From Alphaproteobacteria bacterium (lineage in GTDB: Bacteria; Pseudomonadota; Alphaproteobacteria; Rs-D84): DNA of 64,000 nt. Location: positions 1-64,000 of the forward strand of contig JAGBXO010000004.1 of assembly GCA_017629245.1 (NCBI GenBank), in the 5' to 3' direction. Made by a program: the position numbers and the translations under genes. This document shows, piece after piece, positions 35,321 to 44,000 of the stretch (its first letter is position 1; every line of letters begins with the position of its first letter). The notes beneath the pieces were generated by a model. The model had not been told where the DNA came from. It worked only from the letters and a program-made list of their open reading frames with translations, and ran no database searches.

Positions 35321-35927
35321 TTTTTATCCTTTCCTTAACAGGTCCAAAACTTTTACGATAATGCGAATTAATACCATATTTTTCAATCGCCTGCAAATGG
35401 GATTTTGTCGGATATCCCGCATTTTTATCCCACCCATATTCTGGGAACTGTTGCGCCAAATCACTCATAATTTTATCACGCGTTTCCTTGGCCAATATGG
35501 ATGCTGCTGCAATCGACAGCGATCGCGCATCCCCCTTGACCACTGTCAAACCATGCAATTTTTGCGGCAACCTGTTCCCGTCCACCAGACAAAACACAGG
35601 ATTACATTCCAATTTTTCAACGGCACGCTCCATTGCGCACATCGATGCCCATAAAATATTCATTTCATCAATCTCGGCCGGGCTGCACTGTGCCACCGCC
35701 CAGGTTGTATTTGCAATTATCCATTCATACGCCACCGCCCGTTGACGCGCAGTCATCTGTTTTGAATCACGAATAACAACCGGTATTTCAATATCAAAAC
35801 GCGGAAACACCACTGCAGCGGCAACAACCGGCCCACACAAGGGCCCACGCCCCGCTTCGTCCACACCTGCAACCAAATTAGTGCCAGACGCAATCTCTAA
35901 ACTAAAATCAGGAATATCTTTAACCAT
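35301..35927 (-). CDS. rnhB: ribonuclease HII
   Basis: 208 residues. The active-site segment GVDEAGRGPLCGPVVAAAV carries the Asp-Glu pair, a further Asp is in LVDGNRLP, and SIAAASILAKETRD is the family signature. It removes ribonucleotides from DNA-RNA hybrids. The frame is open 19 codons further up, but MVKDIPDF at 35927 starts the family-like part. Its last codons overlap pgk. Confidence 0.93.
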   Translation of the reverse strand: MVKDIPDFSLEIASGTNLVAGVDEAGRGPLCGPVVAAAVVFPRFDIEIPVVIRDSKQMTARQRAVAYEWIIANTTWAVAQCSPAEIDEMNILWASMCAMERAVEKLECNPVFCLVDGNRLPQKLHGLTVVKGDARSLSIAAASILAKETRDKIMSDLAQQFPEYGWDKNAGYPTKSHLQAIEKYGINSHYRKSFGPVKERIKNEIKND

Positions 35928-36009
35928 GAATCCAGCATAAAAGAAATCTCTAACAAACAAAAGTCTTTTTTTGTTGACAAACATATCTTACCGGTCAACA
36001 ATTGCGAAC

Positions 36010-36285
36010 ATGAGCACAATAAACATGAATAACAACCAACAACAGAACAAAACACCAAACAATGGCGGATATCATGCATTTATAATGCTGTACCTGACCA
36101 TTAATGGCATTGCCACCGGCAGTGTTATTCGCAATGCTAACCATATGATAAATAATGGCTATGACCGCGAAACAGTGATTGCAATGTTGTTGTGGTTATT
36201 GTTGGTTGTTTATTCCGCCCAACGCGTATACGAAGTAAACCGAGACAGAAAAAATAGAAATAACAACAACGATAAAACCAGATAA
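36010..36285 (+). CDS. small two-helix membrane protein, hypothetical
   Basis: 91 residues: an Asn/Gln-rich N-terminus, two hydrophobic segments (AFIMLYLTINGIATG and IAMLLWLLLVVYSAQ), and a basic/Asn-rich tail. Not recognised. A TTGACA lies upstream with a weak -10 (AACAAT) ending 7 nt before the ATG at 36010, so a leaderless start is possible; the ATG at 36025 is the alternative. It is divergent from rnhB and ends in its own terminator. Confidence 0.55.
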   Translation: MSTINMNNNQQQNKTPNNGGYHAFIMLYLTINGIATGSVIRNANHMINNGYDRETVIAMLLWLLLVVYSAQRVYEVNRDRKNRNNNNDKTR

Positions 36286-36312
36286 AAAAATCCCCGGCAC
36301 GCCGGGGATTTT
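36284..36312. terminator. bidirectional terminator
   Basis: ATCCCCGGC / GCCGGGGAT hairpin with A and T runs. Confidence 0.85.
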
Positions 36313-36355
36313 GTCCAATATATGTTAGTTTTATTTTTTGTTTCGTTCTGTTTAT

Positions 36356-37480
36356 TTAGAACTGAACATTCAAGCGTACACCCAATTCGGCCTTAACATC
36401 TGTGCCGTTTTGTGATTCTGCGTGTGCATCATCAAATGTGTATTCGCCATAAACTGCGACCTGCATTGTGTCGGTCATCTGATATGCCGCCGTCAGGTTT
36501 AATACATATTCATCAAACCCGTCTTCCATATCTTCAACCTTGTCCAACAAGCCGTTTATTACACTTTGTTGCAAACCCGTTGCCAACATCGGCACCATTT
36601 CTGGCGCATTGTTTAATTGTGTCCCAATTTGCACATCTGTCAAAGTTGGATTTTGCATTTTAAGCGCAATCGCTGCTGCCGTTCCCTGTGCATCTGCTGC
36701 AACACTGCCGACCTTAGACGCCAGACCTTCTACACCATTGTCTGAATGGTGTTTAAATGTCAAACCGCCACCAAATGACCAACGGTCATTCAACTGATAG
36801 AACATCTTTAACCCGGCATTAATTTCCGTTGTTGATTTCAAATCAACTGAAATTTCATCTGGCAACCCCAGTTTAGTGACTGGCAACACACCGCCAACCT
36901 TATATTGTGTCACATCAATGCTGTTATTGTCGTTGCCGAATGTGCGCAATGCTTCAACAAATCCAGCCATGCTGAAATTTGACCATGCCTTGCCAACCTG
37001 GGTCCCAACATGGAATCCCCAACGGCCATTTGAATAGTTATCATAATCAAATCCGGTTTCTTTGTATGCACCGGACATTTCGCTTATACCGCCCAACTGT
37101 GCATCGGCATACAAATCCCACATCCAACCATCTGTCGTATCAATTGCACGGTACTTTAAACCTGCGCGTCCCAGGTGCATACCCTTGCGGTCAATATCAC
37201 CGTCGTGGGTATATCCAACCTTAACATAGGCTTCCAGGTTGTCCAAGATACCATATCCCAATTCTTCGTGTATACGCCAGATTGGAAATTCTGTTGCGCC
37301 ATCGTGATTTTTTCTGATCATGGCGTTTGTGTCATCTGCGACCTTATACATAACACCCGCAGATGTTTTGGAATACACACTGCCCTGTTTTGGCATATAC
37401 AGTGGATTTTCCAGATTGGCCGCAATCGCAGACGCAGATAATACCGACAATGCAACTGCTGCACTCAAAGTTTTTTTCAT
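36356..37480 (-). CDS. outer-membrane porin-like beta-barrel protein
   Basis: 374 residues. The signal peptide (SAAVALSVLSASAIA) ends before ANLENP. Many amphipathic strands follow, with a C-terminal strand LGVRLNVQF ending in Phe, as needed for outer-membrane assembly. The family is not recognised but it looks like a 14-16 strand channel. Two ATG codons are adjacent (37483 and 37480); the second has better spacing to AAGGAG. The gene has a long, possibly structured leader (37484-37590). Confidence 0.72.
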   Translation of the reverse strand: MKKTLSAAVALSVLSASAIAANLENPLYMPKQGSVYSKTSAGVMYKVADDTNAMIRKNHDGATEFPIWRIHEELGYGILDNLEAYVKVGYTHDGDIDRKGMHLGRAGLKYRAIDTTDGWMWDLYADAQLGGISEMSGAYKETGFDYDNYSNGRWGFHVGTQVGKAWSNFSMAGFVEALRTFGNDNNSIDVTQYKVGGVLPVTKLGLPDEISVDLKSTTEINAGLKMFYQLNDRWSFGGGLTFKHHSDNGVEGLASKVGSVAADAQGTAAAIALKMQNPTLTDVQIGTQLNNAPEMVPMLATGLQQSVINGLLDKVEDMEDGFDEYVLNLTAAYQMTDTMQVAVYGEYTFDDAHAESQNGTDVKAELGVRLNVQF

Positions 37481-37483
37481 CAT

Positions 37484-37625
37484 TTAACTCCTTGTTTTCG
37501 ATGAAATGCCGTGCCCCCCATTATTGGCAAGAGCCGGGTTCATATCCACACCGCCCATTCTTGGCAACAGTATGTTTTTGCGATATGAACAAGATAATTG
37601 TGACTGAATTTAGGACATATGTCAA
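37484..37625 (-). promoter_or_regulatory. promoter and structured 5' UTR of the porin-like gene
   Basis: On the minus strand TTGACA (37625-37620), 17 bp, CACAAT (37602-37597) predicts a start near 37590. The transcript would then begin with GTTCATATC, which pairs perfectly with GATATGAAC (37546-37538). Two 20-nt segments that differ at 3 positions (37551-37570 and 37514-37533, core TTGCCAA.AATGGG) follow, one inside and one after the stem. This may be a regulatory RNA. No known class recognised. Confidence 0.5.
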
Positions 37626-37638
37626 AAAATCTTTTTTC

Positions 37639-37667
37639 TTGACAGACGCCCCTTGAAAATGTATCGC
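37639..37667 (+). promoter_or_regulatory. promoter of the repeat protein gene
   Basis: TTGACA (37639-37644), 17 bp, TATCGC (weak -10). It is back to back with the porin promoter; the two -35 boxes form an inverted pair. Confidence 0.4.
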
Positions 37668-37738
37668 GCGTTACCTATATATATTTGCTGTGGGGGATGC
37701 CACAGAACTTCAAAGCAGATTAACCAAGGGAGTTCACT

Positions 37739-38908
37739 ATGACAAACCAACAAAATATTGCAACCGCACAACAACAGTTTGTGATTCAAATCGATTCCAA
37801 GACATTACAACGCATCAAACCATTTGACCGCGCTGAATTGGTTAAATGCATGCTGAAACTGTTTTCTGGTTTTTCATGGGTAAATTGGACAAGTGGTCAT
37901 TCACTGGGACGCGCATGGCAAACAGCATTATCCCAATGTGGCGCATTTTGCGATACCAAGAACGACAAAAACCCCGCTGCAAAATACCTAAAAGCCGCCG
38001 CCAAAGGCCACAAGAAATACTGGTCTGGGGTTATAATGACACACAAAAATCGCGAAAATACAATTAATCCATCCGACCCACGTGTTTTGGCACTGCGCGA
38101 ACATGGCAAACGCATGATTCGTACAGCAATTGACCAAATAAATTTAATCTTGGCGCGCTATAACGAATACTCACTGGATATCAGCATGTCGCAACAGGCG
38201 CAACAAGAAGCCGCAACCCAAACACAGGCCACACAAAACCACGCACAATCCACACCACAGCCGGCACCAGAATCGGCCCTGCAACCTGCGCGCACTGCCC
38301 CGATGGCGGCACCGGCTGTACAACCAACACAAAACCAAATAGCGACCGCAAGCGAACAAAAAGAAGCGCCCCAAGCGCAAAAATTGGCAGCCGAAATTCC
38401 GGCACGCGAAGTTATGGCAAAACCTGCGGTAAAAACAGTTGAATTGCCCCAGGCACAAAAATTGGCAATCGAAATTCCGGCGCGCAAAGCAGTGGCAAAA
38501 CCTGCAGTAAAAACAGTTGAATTGCCCCAGGCAAAAAAATTGGCAACCGAAATTCCGGCGCGCAAAGTTGTGGCAAAGCCTGCGGTAAAAACAGTTGAAT
38601 TGCCCCAGGCAAAAAAAACGACAACTGCAATCCCTGCACGCGAAACGGTGGCAAAGCCTGCAGTAAAAACCGTTGAATTACCCCAGGCCACAAAGGCAGT
38701 TGCAAAAAAACCATATATGGCACCAACTGCGACCATTAAACAGAACACACAACGCCGTACATATGAAAAACCAACCGTGTCCGTACGCGATAATCCATTT
38801 GCAAAGCAATCTACCATCCAGGCAACAAAATTCGCCCAGGCACAAACACAATTAAAACGACAAATAAACATCTTTGCGATACGCAATATGAACCAACGCG
38901 CCGCATAA
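37739..38908 (+). CDS. hypothetical protein with 26-residue tandem repeats
   Basis: 389 residues, no signal peptide. The first 145 residues form a globular, helical domain (LVKCMLKLFSGFSWVNW) that I do not recognise. An Ala/Gln-rich linker follows, then four tandem 26-residue repeats of the form PAVKTVELPQA.KLA.EIPA (about residues 215-318) plus a partial fifth, and a basic tail. The Pro/Lys-rich repeats look like an extended spacer or binding array. AAGGGAG precedes the ATG. Function unknown. Confidence 0.65.
   Translation: MTNQQNIATAQQQFVIQIDSKTLQRIKPFDRAELVKCMLKLFSGFSWVNWTSGHSLGRAWQTALSQCGAFCDTKNDKNPAAKYLKAAAKGHKKYWSGVIMTHKNRENTINPSDPRVLALREHGKRMIRTAIDQINLILARYNEYSLDISMSQQAQQEAATQTQATQNHAQSTPQPAPESALQPARTAPMAAPAVQPTQNQIATASEQKEAPQAQKLAAEIPAREVMAKPAVKTVELPQAQKLAIEIPARKAVAKPAVKTVELPQAKKLATEIPARKVVAKPAVKTVELPQAKKTTTAIPARETVAKPAVKTVELPQATKAVAKKPYMAPTATIKQNTQRRTYEKPTVSVRDNPFAKQSTIQATKFAQAQTQLKRQINIFAIRNMNQRAA
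38368..38679 (+). repeat. four 78-bp in-frame tandem repeats
   Basis: Units start at 38368, 38446, 38524 and 38602, each 78 bp, and a partial unit starts at 38680. The repeat unit is a multiple of three, so copy number changes keep the frame. Confidence 0.9.
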
Positions 38909-38911
38909 ACC

Positions 38912-38936
38912 ATCCCCAAACCTGGGGATTTTTTTA
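38912..38936 (+). terminator. terminator of the repeat protein gene
   Basis: ATCCCCA / TGGGGAT hairpin with seven T. Confidence 0.8.
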
Positions 38937-39005
38937 TCCCAGAAAACCTGTTGACACAGATTTCAAAAATTTACTAACCTTATACCATAAGGCAGGGAAT
39001 ATATT

Positions 39006-39773
39006 ATGAAAGGATATTTTCACAACGCACTTAATCGTATGGCATTGTTTACCGCACTGTTGGTTGTGGGTGTTTTGTATTTCTGGGCCGAATTCATTGA
39101 AATTTCAATCGCGAACATTTGGCTGAATGGCGTAATAATTGGCACATCTTTGTTTGGGATTGGGCTGTGTTTTGTTCAGATTTTCCAATTACTGCCCGAA
39201 TACAGATGGTTGCACGCCTATGTGACTGGTCGTCGTGGCATGGAATTACCACCATATTTATTGCGTCCGGTGGCAACAATGCTGGCCACGCGCCCACGGC
39301 GTATATCGGCCACAACCCTGAATGGTTTTATGGATATGATATTAATGCGATTCGAAGATGCACGCGAATCGGTTCGCTATATAACAAACACGCTGATATT
39401 TTTGGGATTGCTGGGAACTTTCTGGGGATTAATTCTAACCGTTGGTGGTTTTGCAGAATTAATTGGGAACTTAAATTTTGCGGATGAAACTGTCTTGAAC
39501 TCTATGCAGGCTGGGCTATCACGCCCACTGGCGGGCATGGCAACCGCATTTACCAGTTCATTACTGGGACTGGGGGGCAGTTTAACAATTGGATTTTTAA
39601 GTCTGCAGGTTCAATCTGCACAAAATGCAATCTATCATGAACTAGAAGACTATTTATCCGCACACACGCATGTTTCATCTGCAGACGAAGTGGCGCGTAT
39701 ATTACCACAAATAAACCTAACAACACGTGAATTAAGCAAAACCGTCCAAAAATTATCGGACTCAATAGAATAG
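39006..39773 (+). CDS. MotA/TolQ/ExbB-type proton channel protein
   Basis: 255 residues with about four membrane segments (roughly 12-32, 38-62, 127-150, 170-195). The conserved motif FLGLLGTFWGLILTVGGF is typical of the MotA/TolQ/ExbB family. These proteins form ion channels that power a partner. The next gene, 32 nt on, codes for a MotB-like peptidoglycan-binding protein, so the pair should form a channel complex across the inner membrane. No flagellar, Tol or Ton genes lie near, so what it drives is unknown. Confidence 0.8.
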   Translation: MKGYFHNALNRMALFTALLVVGVLYFWAEFIEISIANIWLNGVIIGTSLFGIGLCFVQIFQLLPEYRWLHAYVTGRRGMELPPYLLRPVATMLATRPRRISATTLNGFMDMILMRFEDARESVRYITNTLIFLGLLGTFWGLILTVGGFAELIGNLNFADETVLNSMQAGLSRPLAGMATAFTSSLLGLGGSLTIGFLSLQVQSAQNAIYHELEDYLSAHTHVSSADEVARILPQINLTTRELSKTVQKLSDSIE

Positions 39774-39805
39774 CAAGCAATAAAACAGAGAGAGAGCATA
39801 ACACC

Positions 39806-40939
39806 ATGATGAACATTCGTTATCGCACATCAACCAGCGCATGGCCCGGATTCGTAGATTTATTTTCGAATCTGGTGATTATATTAATATTTCTGATGAT
39901 TGTATTTGTGTTCTTATGGACAACGACCAGTGTCTTTAACCGCGCAACTGGGGCAAAAACCGTTGCGGAATTAAAAACAGTCAACGCCGAACAGGCCGAA
40001 AAGATTCAACAAATGACAATGGACGAGCAAGAAGCCAAACGTCTGTTAATCTTGGCCCGCAACGAATTGATTAATTTGGAACAAAATAAAATTGATTTAG
40101 AGCAAAGCAATGCAGAACTGGTCAATGAATTGAACGAAATGGATTTAAGTGTCGAAGAATTAATTACAGCATACGAATCCCAGGTTGCCCAATTACAATC
40201 ACGCGGAATTGAATTGCAGACAAAGGTGGACGACCTGACCCAGCAATTAAATCAAACAACCCTGGACAAAGAAAAAACAGCCGAACTGGAACAGGAACGC
40301 AAAAAATTGCAAGAAGCAATGGATGTTCAGCGCGCAAACCTGGCAGATCAGTTGGCAAAATTGCAATCTGCACTGGATGCCGCAGAAGAAAAATCCCGCG
40401 CCCAAGAAATTCAGTATGTCGAAATGTCAACACGCCTAAACAAGGCCCTGGCGGACAAGGTTGCAGAATTAAATGATATGTCAAAATACCAATCTGCATT
40501 TTATCGCGCGGTAAAGTTGGCAATTGGCGACCGCACAACAATTCAGTCTGATGGCGACCGTTTTATCGTCAACAGCGATATTTTGTTCCCCAGCGGTTCA
40601 TATAAATTATCTGCGGATGGAAAAAAACAATTACACCTGATTGCTAATGTCATCAAAGACATGGAAAATAAAATTCCAACTGATATTGATTGGATTATCC
40701 GCGTTGACGGCCACACAGATAAAAAACAAGTTATTTCCGGCACACATGGTTATAAAAATAATACAGAATTGTCCCTGTTACGTGCAACGGCGGTGGCCGA
40801 CGAATTGGCAAACGCAGGCGTATCAAAGCGTCGCCTGGTCCCCAGCGGTTTTGGTGATTTACATCCAGTCGAACTGGGCAACACGCGGGACGCATTACAG
40901 AAAAACCGTCGCATAGAATTACAATTAACAAACAAATAA
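39806..40939 (+). CDS. MotB-like protein: one TM, long coiled coil, OmpA domain
   Basis: 377 residues. A conserved Asp (D18 in WPGFVDLF) lies just before a single membrane segment (LVIILIFLMIVFVFLW), as in MotB-type channel partners. A long coiled coil follows (about residues 50-225), then an OmpA/MotB peptidoglycan-binding domain with VDGHTDKK and RATAVADEL. It matches the peptidoglycan-binding partner found beside MotA-like genes in many alphaproteobacteria. The coiled coil would span much of the periplasm. Confidence 0.82.
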   Translation: MMNIRYRTSTSAWPGFVDLFSNLVIILIFLMIVFVFLWTTTSVFNRATGAKTVAELKTVNAEQAEKIQQMTMDEQEAKRLLILARNELINLEQNKIDLEQSNAELVNELNEMDLSVEELITAYESQVAQLQSRGIELQTKVDDLTQQLNQTTLDKEKTAELEQERKKLQEAMDVQRANLADQLAKLQSALDAAEEKSRAQEIQYVEMSTRLNKALADKVAELNDMSKYQSAFYRAVKLAIGDRTTIQSDGDRFIVNSDILFPSGSYKLSADGKKQLHLIANVIKDMENKIPTDIDWIIRVDGHTDKKQVISGTHGYKNNTELSLLRATAVADELANAGVSKRRLVPSGFGDLHPVELGNTRDALQKNRRIELQLTNK

Positions 40940-40967
40940 AAAAAATCCCCAAACGGGGATTTTTTTA
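40938..40967. terminator. bidirectional terminator
   Basis: ATCCCC / GGGGAT hairpin with A and T runs between convergent genes. Confidence 0.85.
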
Positions 40968-41480
40968 TTTCGCAACAATTACCATTGCCGTACGCAATAT
41001 TGCATCACCATACATATAGCCTGGCTGCATTTCATCAACAACTGTATTTGTCGGCACATCTGACACATCTATAACCTGGATTGCATTGTGATACATTGGA
41101 TTCAATATTTCACCCACAGATTTTATACGCACAATACCAATCTGTTCAAACGCAGATTCCAATGCGCGTGCCATTGATTGAATACCCTCATCATCTGGAT
41201 TATGTTTTAATGCCGCTTCAACCGCATCCATCACAGGTAATATTTTTTCTGCCATACCCATTGCACGATTGCGTGCGCGTGATTCCGCATCCAACGCACT
41301 GCGTCGACGGGTATTTTCCAACTCGGCCGCCATGCGTAAATATTTGTCATTCATTTCCGCCAATTGCGCAGTCAATCGTTCAACATCTGGATTTAGTACC
41401 TTGTCCGTACCTGCCTCTGTCGCATCAACCGCATCATCAATTGATACAGGCTCAACCTTTACTTCTTTATTATCACTCAT
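40965..41480 (-). CDS. grpE: GrpE, nucleotide exchange factor of DnaK
   Basis: 171 residues. An acidic N-terminus is followed by a long helix (LAEMNDKYLRMAAELEN) and the C-terminal beta domain with NPMYHNAIQ and PGYMYGDAILRTAMVIV. GrpE releases ADP from DnaK during protein folding. The ATG at 41480 (MSDNKEV) is chosen; a second one at 41492 is possible, and neither has a strong ribosome binding site. It follows tpiA by 30 nt in the same direction. DnaK is not in this window. Confidence 0.92.
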   Translation of the reverse strand: MSDNKEVKVEPVSIDDAVDATEAGTDKVLNPDVERLTAQLAEMNDKYLRMAAELENTRRRSALDAESRARNRAMGMAEKILPVMDAVEAALKHNPDDEGIQSMARALESAFEQIGIVRIKSVGEILNPMYHNAIQVIDVSDVPTNTVVDEMQPGYMYGDAILRTAMVIVAK

Positions 41481-41510
41481 AACATTTTCCATTTTATATA
41501 TACTATACAC

Positions 41511-42215
41511 TTATTTAACACTGGTTATTATAGGTATGAAGTCATCGCTTTTCAAGGACGCTCCACCAACCAACACACCATCAACATTTGCAATCGACAT
41601 AATTTCCGCAGCGTTATTGCCTTTGACAGATGCTCCATACAGAACAGGCGTGCCATTCAGTCCCATCTCGGCCAAAGTATTTGCAATCAAGGTATGCGCT
41701 TCGGCGATTTCTGTCGCAGTTGGGGTCAGCCCAGCCCCAATTGCCCAACGTGGTTCATAGGCGATAATTATTGGCGTACTGACATCCATCGGCACGCATT
41801 CACGAACCCCTGCCTCTATCACAGCCATTGTTTTCCCAGCCTGCTTTTCATCCATTGTTTCACCAACACAAATAATCGGAATCAGTCCGTTTGCCAATGC
41901 TAACGCGGCTTTCTGGCGCACAACCGAATTTGTATCACCATGATATTGACGGCATTCACTGTGACCAACAATAACATATTTGGCCCCTGTGTCCGCAACC
42001 ATTTGCGCTGACACTTCGCCAGTATACGCGCCATGTGTTTGCGCACTAAGATCCTGGGCACCAATGGCAACCTTATCAGATTTCACCCCCAACATTGTAT
42101 ATGGAACACACAATATTACAGTATTTTCTGTTTCAACAGATGATAAATCATGTACCATTTGTTCTAAATTGGCACGCGTGCCATTCATTTTCCAATTACC
42201 TGCAATAATTTTCAT
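41511..42215 (-). CDS. tpiA: triosephosphate isomerase
   Basis: 234 residues, a compact version (usual 250). Active-site residues are visible: Lys in GNWKMNG, His in VGHSECR and Glu in AYEPRWAIG, with a GASVKG phosphate-binding segment near the end. It interconverts dihydroxyacetone phosphate and glyceraldehyde 3-phosphate. AGGGAAA precedes the ATG. It lies upstream of grpE and is divergent from the PpiD-like gene. Confidence 0.94.
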   Translation of the reverse strand: MKIIAGNWKMNGTRANLEQMVHDLSSVETENTVILCVPYTMLGVKSDKVAIGAQDLSAQTHGAYTGEVSAQMVADTGAKYVIVGHSECRQYHGDTNSVVRQKAALALANGLIPIICVGETMDEKQAGKTMAVIEAGVRECVPMDVSTPIIIAYEPRWAIGAGLTPTATEIAEAHTLIANTLAEMGLNGTPVLYGASVKGNNAAEIMSIANVDGVLVGGASLKSDDFIPIITSVK

Positions 42216-42283
42216 TGTAATTTCCCTTTTTTTTATTGCGTTTTGTCATTTCGTTTTGCTATGGTAGCGCAAAAGGGGAACAA

Positions 42284-43696
42284 ATGCTAGAATATTTAAG
42301 AAACGCATCAGAAAAACCAATTGCAAAGGTTTTAATTTGGTTATTGTCTTTTTCCTTTGTCGGATGGGGCGTAGCAGAATGGATTTTTGGCAGTACCAAC
42401 ACAGATACATCATTGGTAAATGTTGGAAAAAATTCTGTATCAATTCAACAATTTAACGCACAGAAGTCCAGCGATCTGGCCGCAATGACACGCGAACAAC
42501 AACGCGCGATCTATACAGATGCAACCGCACAAAATGCTTTTAACCAAGATGTTTTGAAAAAAATCACAATAAACCAATTGGTTGAAAATCGTGCCGAAGA
42601 TTTGGGCTATGTCGTCACAGATAAACGAATCGCACAAACCATTCGTGAAACACCTGAATTTCAGGTTAATGGCGAATTTTCTACATTGGCCTTTGACAGA
42701 TTATTAAGCAACTCTGGCATGGACGAGGCCGAATTTGCCAACGCACTGCGTGCCCAAACCCTGCGTTCAATGGTATTGTCACCTGTTGCACAACAGATAA
42801 AGGTACCTGCCTTTGTGACCCTGGCGACATACAATGCCCGATATGGTAAACGGGAAATTGAATACGCAACCGTAAAATATTCAGATTTTAATGTTGCCAC
42901 CCCAACAGATGAGCAATTAGAATTGTACTATCAACAAAATCCACAAACCGTACCGGAAACACGCGCTGTGTCATATGTATTTGTTGAAACCGATATGGCC
43001 CAGCCCGACAAATACGATGCCGGATACGCAACCGCAATAAAAATTGAAGATGATATTATCGCAGGCGAAACAATGCAAGACGCCGCAAAAAAACACGGTG
43101 CAAAATATGTTGCAATTAATGCATTCGCACAAACTGAAAAGCCAGCCGACAAACAATTAACAGATATCATGATTGCAAAAATCTTTGATATGGACGAAGG
43201 TCTGGAAAGTGAAATGATTGAAACCAAGGACGGATTCTTGTTCCTGCGTGTTGATAAAATCAATCCATCACACACCGCAGAATTTGCGACCGTCAAAAAT
43301 TCACTGATTTCAGATTGGAAAAAATCCGAACAGAAAAAACAGGCCTATGTTCGTGCAAATGAATTGCTGGTGGATTTGAATCAAGACGGCACATTACAAG
43401 GGAAAAAGACCGCAACCGTGTCACGCACATCTGGCGCACCGGTCGAAGTACTGACTGCGGCATTCCGCAATGATACCGAAAAGAATACAATCGTCCCTGG
43501 TGCAGACGCATTTTATGTATTAAGTGTCACGCGTTCTATTGCACCTGCCCTGGATACCAAGAAAATGGCAGATTTGCAAAACGAAATGCAATCAACCATG
43601 GATAAAAGTATCGCGGACGATTACGATTCATATCTGAAACGCGAATACCCAATAGAGATAAATGAAAAAATATACAATCGTGTATTTGGCAATTAA
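42284..43696 (+). CDS. PpiD-like membrane-anchored periplasmic chaperone (SurA_N type)
   Basis: 470 residues. An N-terminal membrane anchor (VLIWLLSFSFVGWGVAEWIF) is followed by a SurA_N_3 region with NQLVENRAEDLGY and FDRLLSNSGMDEAEF, then a degenerate rotamase-like middle part. It matches PpiD/SurA-type folding helpers that assist outer-membrane proteins leaving the translocon. I chose the ATG at 42284, preceded by AAAAGGGGAA. Proline isomerase activity is uncertain because the PPIC core is poorly conserved. Confidence 0.82.
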   Translation: MLEYLRNASEKPIAKVLIWLLSFSFVGWGVAEWIFGSTNTDTSLVNVGKNSVSIQQFNAQKSSDLAAMTREQQRAIYTDATAQNAFNQDVLKKITINQLVENRAEDLGYVVTDKRIAQTIRETPEFQVNGEFSTLAFDRLLSNSGMDEAEFANALRAQTLRSMVLSPVAQQIKVPAFVTLATYNARYGKREIEYATVKYSDFNVATPTDEQLELYYQQNPQTVPETRAVSYVFVETDMAQPDKYDAGYATAIKIEDDIIAGETMQDAAKKHGAKYVAINAFAQTEKPADKQLTDIMIAKIFDMDEGLESEMIETKDGFLFLRVDKINPSHTAEFATVKNSLISDWKKSEQKKQAYVRANELLVDLNQDGTLQGKKTATVSRTSGAPVEVLTAAFRNDTEKNTIVPGADAFYVLSVTRSIAPALDTKKMADLQNEMQSTMDKSIADDYDSYLKREYPIEINEKIYNRVFGN

Positions 43697-43699
43697 ATC

Positions 43700-43726
43700 A
43701 ATCCCCCAATTTGGGGGATTTTTTTA
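43700..43726 (+). terminator. terminator of the PpiD-like gene
   Basis: ATCCCCCAA / TTGGGGGAT hairpin with seven T. Confidence 0.85.
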
Positions 43727-43846
43727 CTAAATAATTCTTTGCAATTGACATTCATTTCAAAATTCTGTTAAAATACCTGTGTCATGATGAATTTGTCATG
43801 ATGGGGTGTGGAAACCCGTACACGAAGCGTCTGGAATAAAAATTTC

Positions 43847-43869
43847 AACGCGTTATTACGCGTTTTTTT
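43847..43869 (+). terminator. leader terminator 1 (copy 2)
   Basis: AACGCG / CGCGTT perfect stem with a TTATTA loop and T run. Confidence 0.8.
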
Positions 43870-43968
43870 ATATCTGGAATGAAAATACTCCTGATCTTTA
43901 TGGTCAGGAGGGCATGCGAATATAATGAATAAGCGGCACAATTCTTCGTGATTGTTTCCAACCTCCTG

Positions 43969-44000
43969 ACCACTTTGAATTTAATTCTGGTGGTTTTTTT
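43969..44000 (+). terminator. leader terminator 2 (copy 2)
   Basis: ACCAC + GAATT arms pair with AATTC + GTGGT across a one-base turn and small internal loop, then seven T. The 5' arm shares bases with the alternative pairing CCTCCTGACC. Confidence 0.7.

Noticed and set aside
38158-38919. 253-residue frame antisense to the repeat protein gene
   Set aside because: It arises from the biased codons of the tandem repeats read backwards and has no ribosome binding site or family match.
39006-40939. Zorya anti-phage system
   Set aside because: Only the channel pair is present. No ZorC, ZorD or ZorE-like helper is adjacent, and pairs like this are common housekeeping genes in alphaproteobacteria.
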